A stretch of 7,251 nt of DNA from Bacteroidota bacterium (GTDB taxonomy: Bacteria > Bacteroidota > Bacteroidia > Chitinophagales > LD1), in NCBI GenBank assembly GCA_028288545.1, contig JAQBNQ010000061.1, positions 1-7,251 of the forward strand, written 5' to 3'. Below the pieces are notes generated by a model. The model made no database searches. It saw only the letters and a list, made by a program, of their open reading frames with translations, and had not been told where the DNA came from. Shown here piece after piece: positions 1 to 6,229 of the stretch; position 1 is the stretch's first letter, and every line of letters starts with the position of its first letter. A program made the position numbers and the translations under genes.

Positions 1-420
1 AGGCGTCTCCGACCTCGCGGTACTCAGGATACTACTACGTATAAGATTGCTGCTTTTACGGGACTATCACCCTCTATGGTGCAACTTTCCAGATGCTTCT
101 AATGACAATCTTAATTCGATATCGTAGTCCTACAACCCTCCGAAGGCAAGCCTTCGAAGTTTGGGCTATTTCCGTTTCGCTCGCCACTACTCGGGAAATC
201 ATTAATTTATTTTCTCTTCCTGGGGGTACTTAGATGTTTCAGTTCTCCCCGTTCGCTTTCCTTTGCAGGAATATGTCAACTTCATTGACATGGGTTGCCC
301 CATTCAGAAATCTCCGGATCAATGCGTATGTGCCGCTCCCCGAAGCTTATCGCAGCTTATCACGTCTTTCGTCGCCTCTCAAACCCAAGGCATCCACCGT
401 ATGCTCTTAGTAACTTTCAA
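1..420 (-). rRNA. rrl: 23S ribosomal RNA, 5' part (truncated by the window edge)
   Basis: This is the 5' ~420 nt of the large-subunit rRNA, read leftward. The minus strand carries the conserved start region, with ACTAAG followed by ACGGTGGATGCC at about 389-412, and later AGGGTGATAGTCCCGTA around 58-80 and CCTGAGTACCGCGAGGTCGG near 9-28. The 5' end is placed near 420 by aligning the ACGGTGGATGCC block with its distance from the E. coli 5' end, so it may be off by a few bases. The remaining ~2.5 kb, and the 5S gene, lie outside the window. Confidence 0.96.
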
Positions 421-490
421 ATTTTCAGTTAATTTTTTGTCTCGACTTGCGTCGAAACGTTGATTGAATTTGTTTTAACTTTATTAATTA

Positions 491-512
491 CCAATATGTC
501 AAAGAACTTTTT
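491..512 (-). promoter_or_regulatory. boxA-like motif A, 23S-proximal
   Basis: The minus strand reads AAAGTTCTTTGACATATTGG. It closely matches the motif just upstream of 16S (2653-2673) and resembles boxA, the NusB/S10 antitermination site of rRNA operons (TGCTCTTTAACA in E. coli). By analogy with the 16S side it may also be one arm of the 23S processing stem, whose partner would lie beyond the window. Confidence 0.5.
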
Positions 513-553
513 CCCGGAACCATTAACTTTTTGCCAAGCTTAGCTACTAAGTG

Positions 554-565
554 TATTCCGGAATA
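554..565. repeat. 12-bp perfect palindrome in the Ala-23S spacer
   Basis: TATTCCGGAATA is its own reverse complement. It lies in the spacer between tRNA-Ala and 23S and may fold locally in the precursor RNA. No function can be assigned. Confidence 0.4.
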
Positions 566-611
566 TGTGATTGATCAGGTTTTGAACCTTACCTGCTTTT
601 GCCAGGATCAA

Positions 612-634
612 CCTAAGTTTTAAAGAACGTTTTT
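612..634 (-). promoter_or_regulatory. boxA-like motif B, after tRNA-Ala
   Basis: The minus strand contains AACGTTCTTTAAAACTTAGG, a copy of the CGTTCTTTA motif found after both rRNA promoters. It begins 30 nt past the 3' end of tRNA-Ala, so it could reload antitermination factors before 23S. The assignment rests on similarity and position. Confidence 0.5.
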
Positions 635-664
635 AACCACTTCTACTTCACTTCTTACTTCTAG

Positions 665-738
665 TGGAGGATATCGGAGTCGAACCGATTACCTCCTGCT
701 TGCAAGGCAGGCGCTCTAGCCAAATGAGCTAATCCCCC
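665..738 (-). tRNA. tRNA-Ala (anticodon UGC)
   Basis: The 74-nt minus-strand sequence folds into a full cloverleaf. The acceptor arm GGGGGAT pairs with ATCCTCC and includes the G3:U70 wobble pair that identifies tRNA-Ala. The D-arm is GCTC/GAGC, the anticodon loop is CTTGCAA (anticodon TGC) on a CCTGC/GCAGG stem, the variable loop has five bases, and the T-arm is ATCGG-TTCGACT-CCGAT. The discriminator is A. The 3' CCA is not encoded (A is followed by CTAG), so it must be added by CCA-transferase. Ile then Ala in the 16S-23S spacer is the common bacterial order. Confidence 0.98.
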
Positions 739-775
739 ATTACAGGTTTTCACCATTAGGCTTAACCGGATAATG

Positions 776-849
776 TAGTCCCGGGCAGAGTTGAACTGCC
801 GACCTCTACATTATCAGTGTAGCGCTCTAACCAACTGAGCTACGAGACT
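776..849 (-). tRNA. tRNA-Ile (anticodon GAU)
   Basis: The 74-nt minus-strand cloverleaf has acceptor AGTCTCG pairing with CGGGACT (one G:U), D-arm GCTC/GAGC, anticodon stem CTACA/TGTAG around the loop CTGATAA (anticodon GAT), a five-base variable loop, and T-arm GGCAG-TTCAACT-CTGCC. The A1:U72 first pair is typical of tRNA-Ile. A full CCA is not encoded (A, C, then A). It is separated from tRNA-Ala by 37 nt and both mature from the rRNA precursor. Confidence 0.98.
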
Positions 850-861
850 AAGTAGCAATTC

Positions 862-880
862 TTGTAATGAACGTTTTTTT
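862..880 (-). promoter_or_regulatory. boxA-like motif C, before tRNA-Ile (weak)
   Basis: The minus strand reads AAAAAACGTTCATTACAAG, differing by one base from the CGTTCTTTACAA core seen at 2752-2773 and 3151-3170. It lies just upstream of tRNA-Ile. It is the least conserved of the six copies. Confidence 0.4.
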
Positions 881-913
881 ATCTCCGAAGAGTTTTACCC
901 CTCCTTAAATCCT

Positions 914-970
914 GCCTTATCTACTTTACTTTCATAAAATTTAATCCCGCTTTTGCGGGAACGATAAGGC
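914..970 (-). other. Stem-loop in the 16S-tRNA-Ile spacer
   Basis: An 8-bp outer inverted repeat (GCCTTATC at 914-921, GATAAGGC at 963-970) encloses a 6-bp hairpin, TCCCGC (945-950), loop TTTT, GCGGGA (955-960). Together they predict a two-tier structure in the precursor RNA after 16S. There is no uridine run behind it, and tRNA and 23S genes follow, so a processing or spacing role is more likely than termination. Confidence 0.5.
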
Positions 971-979
971 TTAATAATA

Positions 980-1015
980 TTTGAAACATTGGAGAAACAT
1001 AGATGATATAACAGG
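980..1015 (-). other. 16S processing stem, 3' arm
   Basis: This segment just beyond the 16S 3' end is imperfectly complementary to 2627-2665 in the leader. Shared blocks are TTTGAAA, ATTGG, AGAAACATAGA and TATAACAGG, read on the plus strand here and as reverse complement there. In the transcript the two arms would close a stem looping out the whole 16S, as in the RNase III processing stalks of other bacteria. Confidence 0.7.
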
Positions 1016-1027
1016 AACTTGCTCTAA

Positions 1028-2552
<1,525 letters not shown>

Positions 2553-2626
2553 AAAAGAGTTAAATCCCTTTTCAAATATTTAATTTCAAAGAAAAGGTAT
2601 TAATAATTATGTTAAGCTTAAATTTA

Positions 2627-2665
2627 CCTGTTATAGTTTTCTATGTTTCTAACCAATATTTCAAA
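2627..2665 (-). other. 16S processing stem, 5' arm
   Basis: This leader segment is the partner of 980-1015. The complementarity runs about 36 nt with small bulges. It overlaps boxA-like motif D, so the same bases may first serve antitermination and later be paired for 16S release. Confidence 0.7.
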
Positions 2666-2673
2666 GAACTTTT
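2653..2673 (-). promoter_or_regulatory. boxA-like motif D, 16S-proximal
   Basis: The minus strand contains AAAGTTCTTTGAAATATTGG, one base from motif A near 23S. It sits ~100 nt upstream of the 16S 5' end and overlaps the processing stem arm. Confidence 0.5.
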
Positions 2674-2751
2674 GCCCTTCCTCCCCCTTCATTTAAGAAA
2701 GCTCTGATTCCGGACTTATGCGATTTAGTTTCCAACTTAAGGAACAAAAAA

Positions 2752-2773
2752 CCAAGTTTGTAAAGAACGTTTT
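2752..2773 (-). promoter_or_regulatory. boxA-like motif E, after promoter P2
   Basis: The minus strand contains AACGTTCTTTACAAACTTGG, lying 36 nt downstream of the P2 -7 box. The AACGTTCTTTACAAAC core is the same as in motif F after P1, so each promoter is followed by its own copy. Confidence 0.55.
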
Positions 2774-2809
2774 GCTTCCCGCTTAAAACATCTTTTTTAA
2801 AACGGGACG

Positions 2810-2868
2810 CAAATATATGTTTTTCAATTCTGCACTTCCAAATTAACTGACAACTATTTTCAAAAAAT
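2810..2868 (-). promoter_or_regulatory. rRNA promoter P2 with upstream AT-rich element
   Basis: Reading leftward there is ATTTTTTGAAAA (2857-2868), 14 nt, TTTG at -33 (2839-2842), 21 nt, then TATATTTG at -7 (2810-2817). This matches the Bacteroidota housekeeping promoter (TTTG, 19-21 nt, TAnnTTTG). It is followed by a GC-rich CGTCCCG discriminator and an imperfect TCCCG/CGGGA hairpin (2777-2806). The distal 12-mer occurs identically, at the same distance, in P1 and is probably an UP-like element. Confidence 0.75.
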
Positions 2869-3150
2869 CTTTTTTCAACCTTTCAAACAAGCCGATAATC
2901 TCTATTGCCCCCTGCGGAACATTAACTACTATGCCATCATGTTTGTGTTAGACTCGCAATCACTGCGCATCTTAAAGGAACCAGGTGGCTCGAAAAATTT
3001 TCTCGCTCTTTAATACCTGCTACTCCATCTTTCCTTTACGGTGGATCCCGATAAATCGGAATACTTTGTTTGGTTGGTTTCCCGGTTAAAACCGGGACTA
3101 AAACGTAATCACTACGCTTTTAGATTTTTCTCTTACGAAAACCCTTTCTT
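2843..3150 (-). other. Inter-promoter rRNA leader, no gene
   Basis: This stretch is transcribed only from P1. I see no coding region. It holds two small hairpins: CCGAT/ATCGG (3048-3059) and the stronger one at 3080-3097. Its 3' part (2843-2868) carries the upstream element of P2. Confidence 0.6.
3080..3097 (-). other. Leader hairpin between P1 and P2
   Basis: TCCCGGTT (3080-3087) and AACCGGGA (3090-3097) form a perfect 8-bp inverted repeat around two bases; in RNA the loop would open to four or more. On the transcribed strand it is followed by AACCAACCAAACAAAG rather than a uridine run, so it is not an intrinsic terminator. Confidence 0.55.
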
Positions 3151-3170
3151 TTTGTTTGTAAAGAACGTTT
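3151..3170 (-). promoter_or_regulatory. boxA-like motif F, after promoter P1
   Basis: The minus strand reads AAACGTTCTTTACAAACAAA. It lies 17 nt downstream of the P1 -7 box, placing it at the very start of the longest rRNA precursor. Confidence 0.55.
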
Positions 3171-3187
3171 CTTTTTAAAAGGGAGTG

Positions 3188-3245
3188 CAAATATAAAAGC
3201 GGTTTGCGCTTTTGCAAAACATTTGCTCCCTTTTTTTCAAAAAAT
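3188..3245 (-). promoter_or_regulatory. rRNA promoter P1 with upstream AT-rich element
   Basis: Reading leftward there is ATTTTTTGAAAA (3234-3245), 14 nt, TTTTG at -33 (3215-3219), 19 nt, then TATATTTG at -7 (3188-3195) and a CACTCCC discriminator. The layout repeats that of P2, with the same upstream 12-mer and the same 14-nt gap. It overlaps the region into which the divergent helix-turn-helix ORF could be extended, which argues for the later start of that gene. Confidence 0.78.
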
Positions 3246-3311
3246 ATTTGGCGCTGCGCAGATACATTGCGTTCTGCAGCCCCACCTTGCAGGCTAAAAC
3301 CCTTACTGCGT

Positions 3312-3947
3312 ATGGAAAATCAACCTGTAGCCCCCAACAACTTCGATCATCTTTTTGAGCTCGAAAAAATTGAAAAACATCACGTGGCTAACCTTAGCCC
3401 ACAGCAAAAAGCTGCGTTTAACGCCCTGGTTCAGCAAAAACTGGCTGTATTAAAAGACAAGGAACGCGATGACTTTATAGAAAAGATACGGCCCATAATA
3501 GATAATCGCACCCTTTGGGAATACAACCACGATAAAATAACGGAGGCCATTGCACATTATATAGAAGACTTTGGGGCCATGCCCGCCAAAGCCGAAATAT
3601 CCCGAACAACCGGCCTTAGCCTCAAAACCATCCGCCAACACCTAAGCAGCTATAAACAAAACCCTGCTTACCAGGAGCAGGAGGAAGCTTTTGGCCTGAT
3701 GGCCCCAAAGGTTCTTTCTATTGTAATGAAGAAGGCTTTAAAGGGAGATATGCAGGCGGCCAAACTCTTCCTGCATATACAATCGACCCAAACTGATACC
3801 AATGAGGTGGTTATCCAAAACCAAAACAACAACATACAGATAAACAACACGGTTATCAGCCAGCAAATCCTGCAACAGCTAAAACCCGAGCAACTGCAAC
3901 AAATTGAACAGATCATCCAAAAGTACCTTGCCGAGCAACAACAATGA
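3312..3947 (+). CDS. Helix-turn-helix protein resembling phage terminase small subunits
   Basis: A 211-residue soluble protein that probably binds DNA. Residues 76-115 form a predicted helix-turn-helix (AKAEISRTTGLSLKTIRQHL at 92-111). They are followed by KALKGDMQAAKLFL (141-154), a pattern seen after the helix-turn-helix of terminase small subunits and related phage-type proteins. The tail from 160 is rich in Gln and Asn and ends in a likely amphipathic helix. No terminase large subunit or other phage gene is nearby, so a packaging role is unlikely; it may be a domesticated or stand-alone DNA-binding protein. An in-frame upstream ATG at 3204 would give 247 residues but lies inside rRNA promoter P1, and its extra residues are not protein-like, so 3312 is chosen. 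A weak promoter candidate is TTTG at 3222 with AATATTTG at 3243-3250. It is divergent from the rRNA operon. Confidence 0.75.
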   Translation: MENQPVAPNNFDHLFELEKIEKHHVANLSPQQKAAFNALVQQKLAVLKDKERDDFIEKIRPIIDNRTLWEYNHDKITEAIAHYIEDFGAMPAKAEISRTTGLSLKTIRQHLSSYKQNPAYQEQEEAFGLMAPKVLSIVMKKALKGDMQAAKLFLHIQSTQTDTNEVVIQNQNNNIQINNTVISQQILQQLKPEQLQQIEQIIQKYLAEQQQ

Positions 3948-4041
3948 GGGGGTACTGGTTGGGAGGGGGTACCGATTTCGAAAACGTATCTTATTCAATA
4001 TCAACATTTTACGAACAGACATGCAGAAAACCGATACCCCC
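3946..4041. repeat. GGGGGTA repeat cluster after the helix-turn-helix gene
   Basis: Three related motifs occur here. Two are direct copies 17 bp apart, GAGGGGGTACTGGTT (3946-3960, overlapping the stop codon of the preceding gene) and GAGGGGGTACCGATTTC (3963-3979). The third is inverted, reading GGGGGTATCGGTTTTC on the minus strand (4026-4041). The second and third form an inverted repeat around 46 nt of AT-rich sequence. The inverted copy abuts the outermost REP palindrome. Function unknown: protein binding sites, the end of an inserted element, or a decayed palindrome are all possible. Confidence 0.5.
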
Positions 4042-4042
4042 G

Positions 4043-4064
4043 GGGCGAACCCACGTGTTCGCCC
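4043..4064 (+). repeat. REP-L3 palindrome, GTAG lost
   Basis: An 8-bp perfect stem, GGGCGAAC and GTTCGCCC, encloses the loop CCACGT. It is identical to REP-L1 and REP-L2, but the GTA expected in front is replaced by the end of the GGGGGTA cluster (ACCCCCG). It pairs with REP-R3 80 nt away in inverted orientation. Confidence 0.8.
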
Positions 4065-4144
4065 CCGTGCCCGAACGGACTAAGCAACAAATTTTCAACC
4101 TCACCATCATTTACATATTCATCACGATTCAAATCATCACCCAA

Positions 4145-4191
4145 GGGCAGACACCTGCCTGGTCCGGCAGGCAGGCGTGGGTCTGCCCTAC
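4145..4191 (-). repeat. REP-R3 palindrome with a second palindrome in its loop
   Basis: The outer stem is GGGCAGAC (4145-4152) and GTCTGCCC (4181-4188), as in REP-R1, and GTAG is present on the minus strand (4188-4191), sharing one base with the stem. The expected six-base loop ACGTGG is split after its first base by 22 extra bases, 4154-4175, which are themselves a palindrome. Its GTAG supplies the TAG stop of the adjacent RAYT fragment. Confidence 0.8.
4154..4175. repeat. Nested 22-bp palindrome inside REP-R3
   Basis: CCTGCCTG (4154-4161) and CAGGCAGG (4168-4175) form a perfect 8-bp stem around GTCCGG. Removing these 22 bases restores the REP loop ACGTGG found in REP-R2. No target duplication is visible beyond a one-base ambiguity. 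Its sequence is unrelated to the REP stem. Confidence 0.8.
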
Positions 4192-4399
4192 GGTTCTTTA
4201 AAAAAATTATCCTTGGTCCAATTGGCTGGGTTACTATATATGTAATTGGCAATCTGCTGATACGACTTGCCATTGCGAATTATATGCTCATAATAATTAC
4301 GTTGCCACAACTTGCCATTAAATGAGGGCCAATTATTTTGTTTCACCCCGCGGATATATTCATTCGTTGTCATCGTTTTAAACCATTGCAAAACCTTAT

Positions 4400-4425
4400 G
4401 TAGGGGCGAACCCACGTGTTCGCCC
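4400..4425 (+). repeat. REP-L2 palindrome with GTAG
   Basis: GTAG (4400-4403) is followed by an 8-bp perfect stem GGGCGAAC/GTTCGCCC with loop CCACGT. It is identical in stem and loop to REP-L1 and REP-L3. Its inverted partner REP-R2 starts 77 nt later. Confidence 0.85.
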
Positions 4426-4502
4426 TCGTGCCTCGAACAGCCAATCAACACATTTCGACACCATTCATTCACATGTTTGTTATCGGTCAAATCTTCATCC
4501 CA

Positions 4503-4528
4503 GGGCAGACACGTGGGCCTGCCCCTAC
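4503..4528 (-). repeat. REP-R2 palindrome with GTAG
   Basis: The stem is GGGCAGAC (4503-4510) and GCCTGCCC (4517-4524), with one mismatch, and the loop is ACGTGG. GTAG lies on the minus strand at 4525-4528, and its TAG is the stop codon of the complete RAYT gene. Confidence 0.85.
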
Positions 4529-5148
4529 GGTTTTTTATAAAAATTATCCTTCGTCCAATTGGCGGGGTTACTATATATGTAATTGGCAATCTGTTGATAC
4601 GACCTGCCATTGCGTATTATGTGCTCATAATAATTACGCTGCCATAATTTTCCATTAAATGCCGGCCAACCATCCTGTTTCACCCCGCGGATATATTCGT
4701 TTGTGGTCATCGTTTTAACCCATTGCAGTACCCTATGTAGGGGCGAACCCACGTGTTCGCCCTCGTTCCGCAAAGGGCCAATCAACAAATTTTCGACATC
4801 GCCTTCATTCAAATGTTCACTATCCCCGTTCAAATCATCATCATCAGGGCAGACACGCGGGTCTGCCCCTACGTTAATAACAATACAATGAAAATGATTC
4901 GGCATTATCTGGTATTCTCCCAATTCGATATCGGGGAATTTCTCTGGTATCTTTTGCCACCATTTATCAATCATCAAACCTGCATCATTCAAACGCATTG
5001 CATTATCTGCTATTTTTCCAAATAAACATTCCTTGTCTTTAACACAAATGGTAACAAAATATGCGCCTTCCTGGCTATAATCATATCCTTTTAGCCGGAT
5101 GCTTTTCCGGTGGTGTTTTTGAGGATCGTATTTGGGTTGGTCATTCAT
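4525..5148 (-). CDS. REP-associated Y1/HUH transposase (RAYT) with an internal REP pair
   Basis: A 207-residue protein of the Y1 transposase (IS200-like, TnpA-REP) family, which cuts single-stranded DNA at REP hairpins through a catalytic tyrosine and metal-binding HUH histidines. The N-terminal KHHRKSIRLKGYDYSQEGAYFVTI (11-34) is typical. The HUH motif is H85-F86-H87 in IMPNHFHCIVI, and the likely nucleophile is Y190 in NYIYSNPANW. LWQRNYYEHIIRN (168-180) is also characteristic. Residues ~93-138 are an insert encoded by two inverted REP palindromes and the 84-nt spacer between them, translated as VGADPRVCP and GEHVGSPLH, without breaking the frame. The stop TAG is part of the GTAG of REP-R2. 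No Shine-Dalgarno sequence precedes the ATG. A weak promoter candidate is TTTG (minus strand, 5183-5186), 20 nt, TATATTGC (5155-5162). All expected motifs are present, so it may be active. Tandem partial copies lie downstream. Confidence 0.92.
   Translation of the reverse strand: MNDQPKYDPQKHHRKSIRLKGYDYSQEGAYFVTICVKDKECLFGKIADNAMRLNDAGLMIDKWWQKIPEKFPDIELGEYQIMPNHFHCIVINVGADPRVCPDDDDLNGDSEHLNEGDVENLLIGPLRNEGEHVGSPLHRVLQWVKTMTTNEYIRGVKQDGWPAFNGKLWQRNYYEHIIRNGRSYQQIANYIYSNPANWTKDNFYKKP
4737..4762 (+). repeat. REP-L1 palindrome inside the RAYT gene, with GTAG
   Basis: GTAG (4737-4740) precedes the stem GGGCGAAC (4741-4748) and GTTCGCCC (4755-4762) around CCACGT. On the coding minus strand it is read in frame as GEHVGSPL. 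It faces REP-R1 as an inverted pair, the arrangement called a BIME in enterobacteria. Confidence 0.88.
4847..4872 (-). repeat. REP-R1 palindrome inside the RAYT gene, with GTAG
   Basis: The stem is GGGCAGAC (4847-4854) and GTCTGCCC (4861-4868), perfect over 8 bp, with loop ACGCGG. GTAG is on the minus strand at 4869-4872. It is translated in the RAYT frame as VGADPRVCP, immediately after the HUH motif region. It has the same design as REP-L1 but a different stem sequence. Confidence 0.88.
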
Positions 5149-5266
5149 AATTTCGCAATATAAAGCCCCACATTAAGTTTGACAAAATAAGGATATTCCA
5201 TTTTTAATTGCATTCCCCGAGTGCCTTGACGCCCTGCAATTCAAAAAACATTATTCACCTTTGAAC

Positions 5267-6091
5267 ATGGACAAATTAGAAATCAGCGAAAAAGAAATGA
5301 TGGAGGCCCTAAACAGATCGGGCTATCTTTTAGAATCCGAAATCTCTAAGATATTAAGTGAAGCAGGTTTTTTTATTCAAACCAACCAGGTAATAAAAGA
5401 TACTATCACGGGTAAGGATAGAGAAATTGACTTAATAGCTGAATATTACGAACACAAGGAACAACGACACATAAATAAGTGTTGCTCCAAAATTCACTTT
5501 GTTTTCGAGATGAAGAATAACTCTGCTCCAATTGTTCTACTTACCGATTTCGAATATTCTCCGAACATTGATGACTGGGATGGGCTTAAGGAAAGAGTAA
5601 CAGTGCCAGAGAATATACGATACGATACATATGATGCCTTCTACGAACAAATAATTCACAGTAAAAAATACTCCATCTATACTCAATATTGCTCTTTCCA
5701 AAGGAAAAAGGCCAATGAAGAGTTAATGGCTCTCCATCCTGATAATATTCACGATGGGTTGTCCAAAATCACACAGTACTGCGAAGAAATTATTGAAGGA
5801 AAAGAATACAGGGATGACTATTTGCGGCATTTTCTTTACCTCCCAATTCTTCTTATTCGAGATGACCTGTACGAATTGCATCATTCGAAAGAGAATAAGC
5901 GCAGCCTAAAGAAGGTTGACAGTTCCATTCTGGTTTATAACTACTATGCACATGAAGAGCCGTCAATGGCATATGTATTTGTTGTTACGAGAAAGGGATT
6001 TAGTAGGTTTATGACAGATATACTTGAACTCGAAAATAAAATTGAACTCGAAATGATTGAAAAGAGGAAAAACCCACCATCAAAGCAATAA
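5267..6091 (+). CDS. Predicted PD-(D/E)XK nuclease-like protein
   Basis: A 274-residue soluble protein whose family I do not recognise by name. Its N-terminal third looks like a restriction-endonuclease fold: a helix GYLLESEISKILSEAGF (19-35), a strand, DREIDLIAEY (51-60), then IHFVFEMKNN (76-85). Acidic E25, D55 and the E81-x-K83 pair are spaced as in PD-(D/E)XK nucleases such as Mrr-like proteins. The C-terminal two thirds have no motif I can name; they include IHDGLSKITQYCEEII and a mixed strand region YLPILLIRDDLYEL (191-204), and end in a charged helix. The chosen ATG at 5267 is preceded in frame by a TTG at 5261, which is less likely. There is no Shine-Dalgarno sequence. It is divergent from the RAYT gene, 118 nt away, with no methylase or partner gene in view, so it may be a solitary defence or repair nuclease, or a degenerate homologue. 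Activity is inferred from motif spacing only. Confidence 0.7.
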   Translation: MDKLEISEKEMMEALNRSGYLLESEISKILSEAGFFIQTNQVIKDTITGKDREIDLIAEYYEHKEQRHINKCCSKIHFVFEMKNNSAPIVLLTDFEYSPNIDDWDGLKERVTVPENIRYDTYDAFYEQIIHSKKYSIYTQYCSFQRKKANEELMALHPDNIHDGLSKITQYCEEIIEGKEYRDDYLRHFLYLPILLIRDDLYELHHSKENKRSLKKVDSSILVYNYYAHEEPSMAYVFVVTRKGFSRFMTDILELENKIELEMIEKRKNPPSKQ

Positions 6092-6229
6092 GCAGACATT
6101 ATAATCACCGGTTCCTCAATATTTGCTAGGCAACCTGTAAGCCGACAAAATTTAAATCTCTCACAAACCGGCTCTTTAATCTTCAATATAGTCATTAGAT
6201 ATTAGCAAAACTTTTACTTATTTCGACAT

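Larger units (their letters stand above)
4188..4528 (-). pseudogene. RAYT transposase fragment, C-terminal part with its own REP pair
   Basis: This is a tandem partial copy of the neighbouring RAYT gene, offset by 337 bp. Its last 78 codons, from GEHVGSPLHKVLQ to NYIYSNPANWTKDNFFKEP, differ from the complete gene at about 8 residues, with roughly 25 nucleotide differences by eye, many of them synonymous. It retains the C-terminal Y1 region (LWQRNYYEHIIRN, NYIYSNPANW) but lacks the N-terminal half with the HUH motif, so it cannot be an active nuclease alone. Upstream of the match the frame passes through REP-L2, a spacer and REP-R2, where 7 fewer bases than in the full gene shift the frame. 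A longer open frame begins at 4610, but that extension is only an out-of-frame reading of the end of the complete gene. The stop is the TAG within the GTAG of REP-R3. Confidence 0.8.

Noticed and set aside
945..960. Intrinsic terminator after 16S
   Set aside because: The hairpin is short with no uridine run, and tRNA and 23S genes of the same operon follow.
3204..3311. Upstream ATG extending the helix-turn-helix gene to 247 residues
   Set aside because: The extension overlaps rRNA promoter P1 and encodes an Arg/Cys/Pro-rich stretch unlike the rest of the protein.
4001..4273. Minus-strand 90-codon frame ending near the GGGGGTA cluster
   Set aside because: It starts out of frame in the RAYT fragment and runs through the REP pair and nested palindrome. 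Only the spacer part echoes the RAYT frame, so it is a remnant rather than a gene.
4312..4658. Plus-strand frames of 80-111 codons across the REP array (also 4703-5025)
   Set aside because: They are antisense shadows of the RAYT coding regions; similar frames recur only because the units are duplicated.
4043..4872. CRISPR array
   Set aside because: The repeats alternate in orientation, come as two palindrome types with related spacers, and lie inside coding sequence. There are no uniform repeat-spacer units or cas genes.
5944..6195. Minus-strand 83-codon frame over the end of the nuclease-like gene
   Set aside because: It is antisense to a better-supported frame, and its Phe/Ser/Ile-rich product is a typical shadow.
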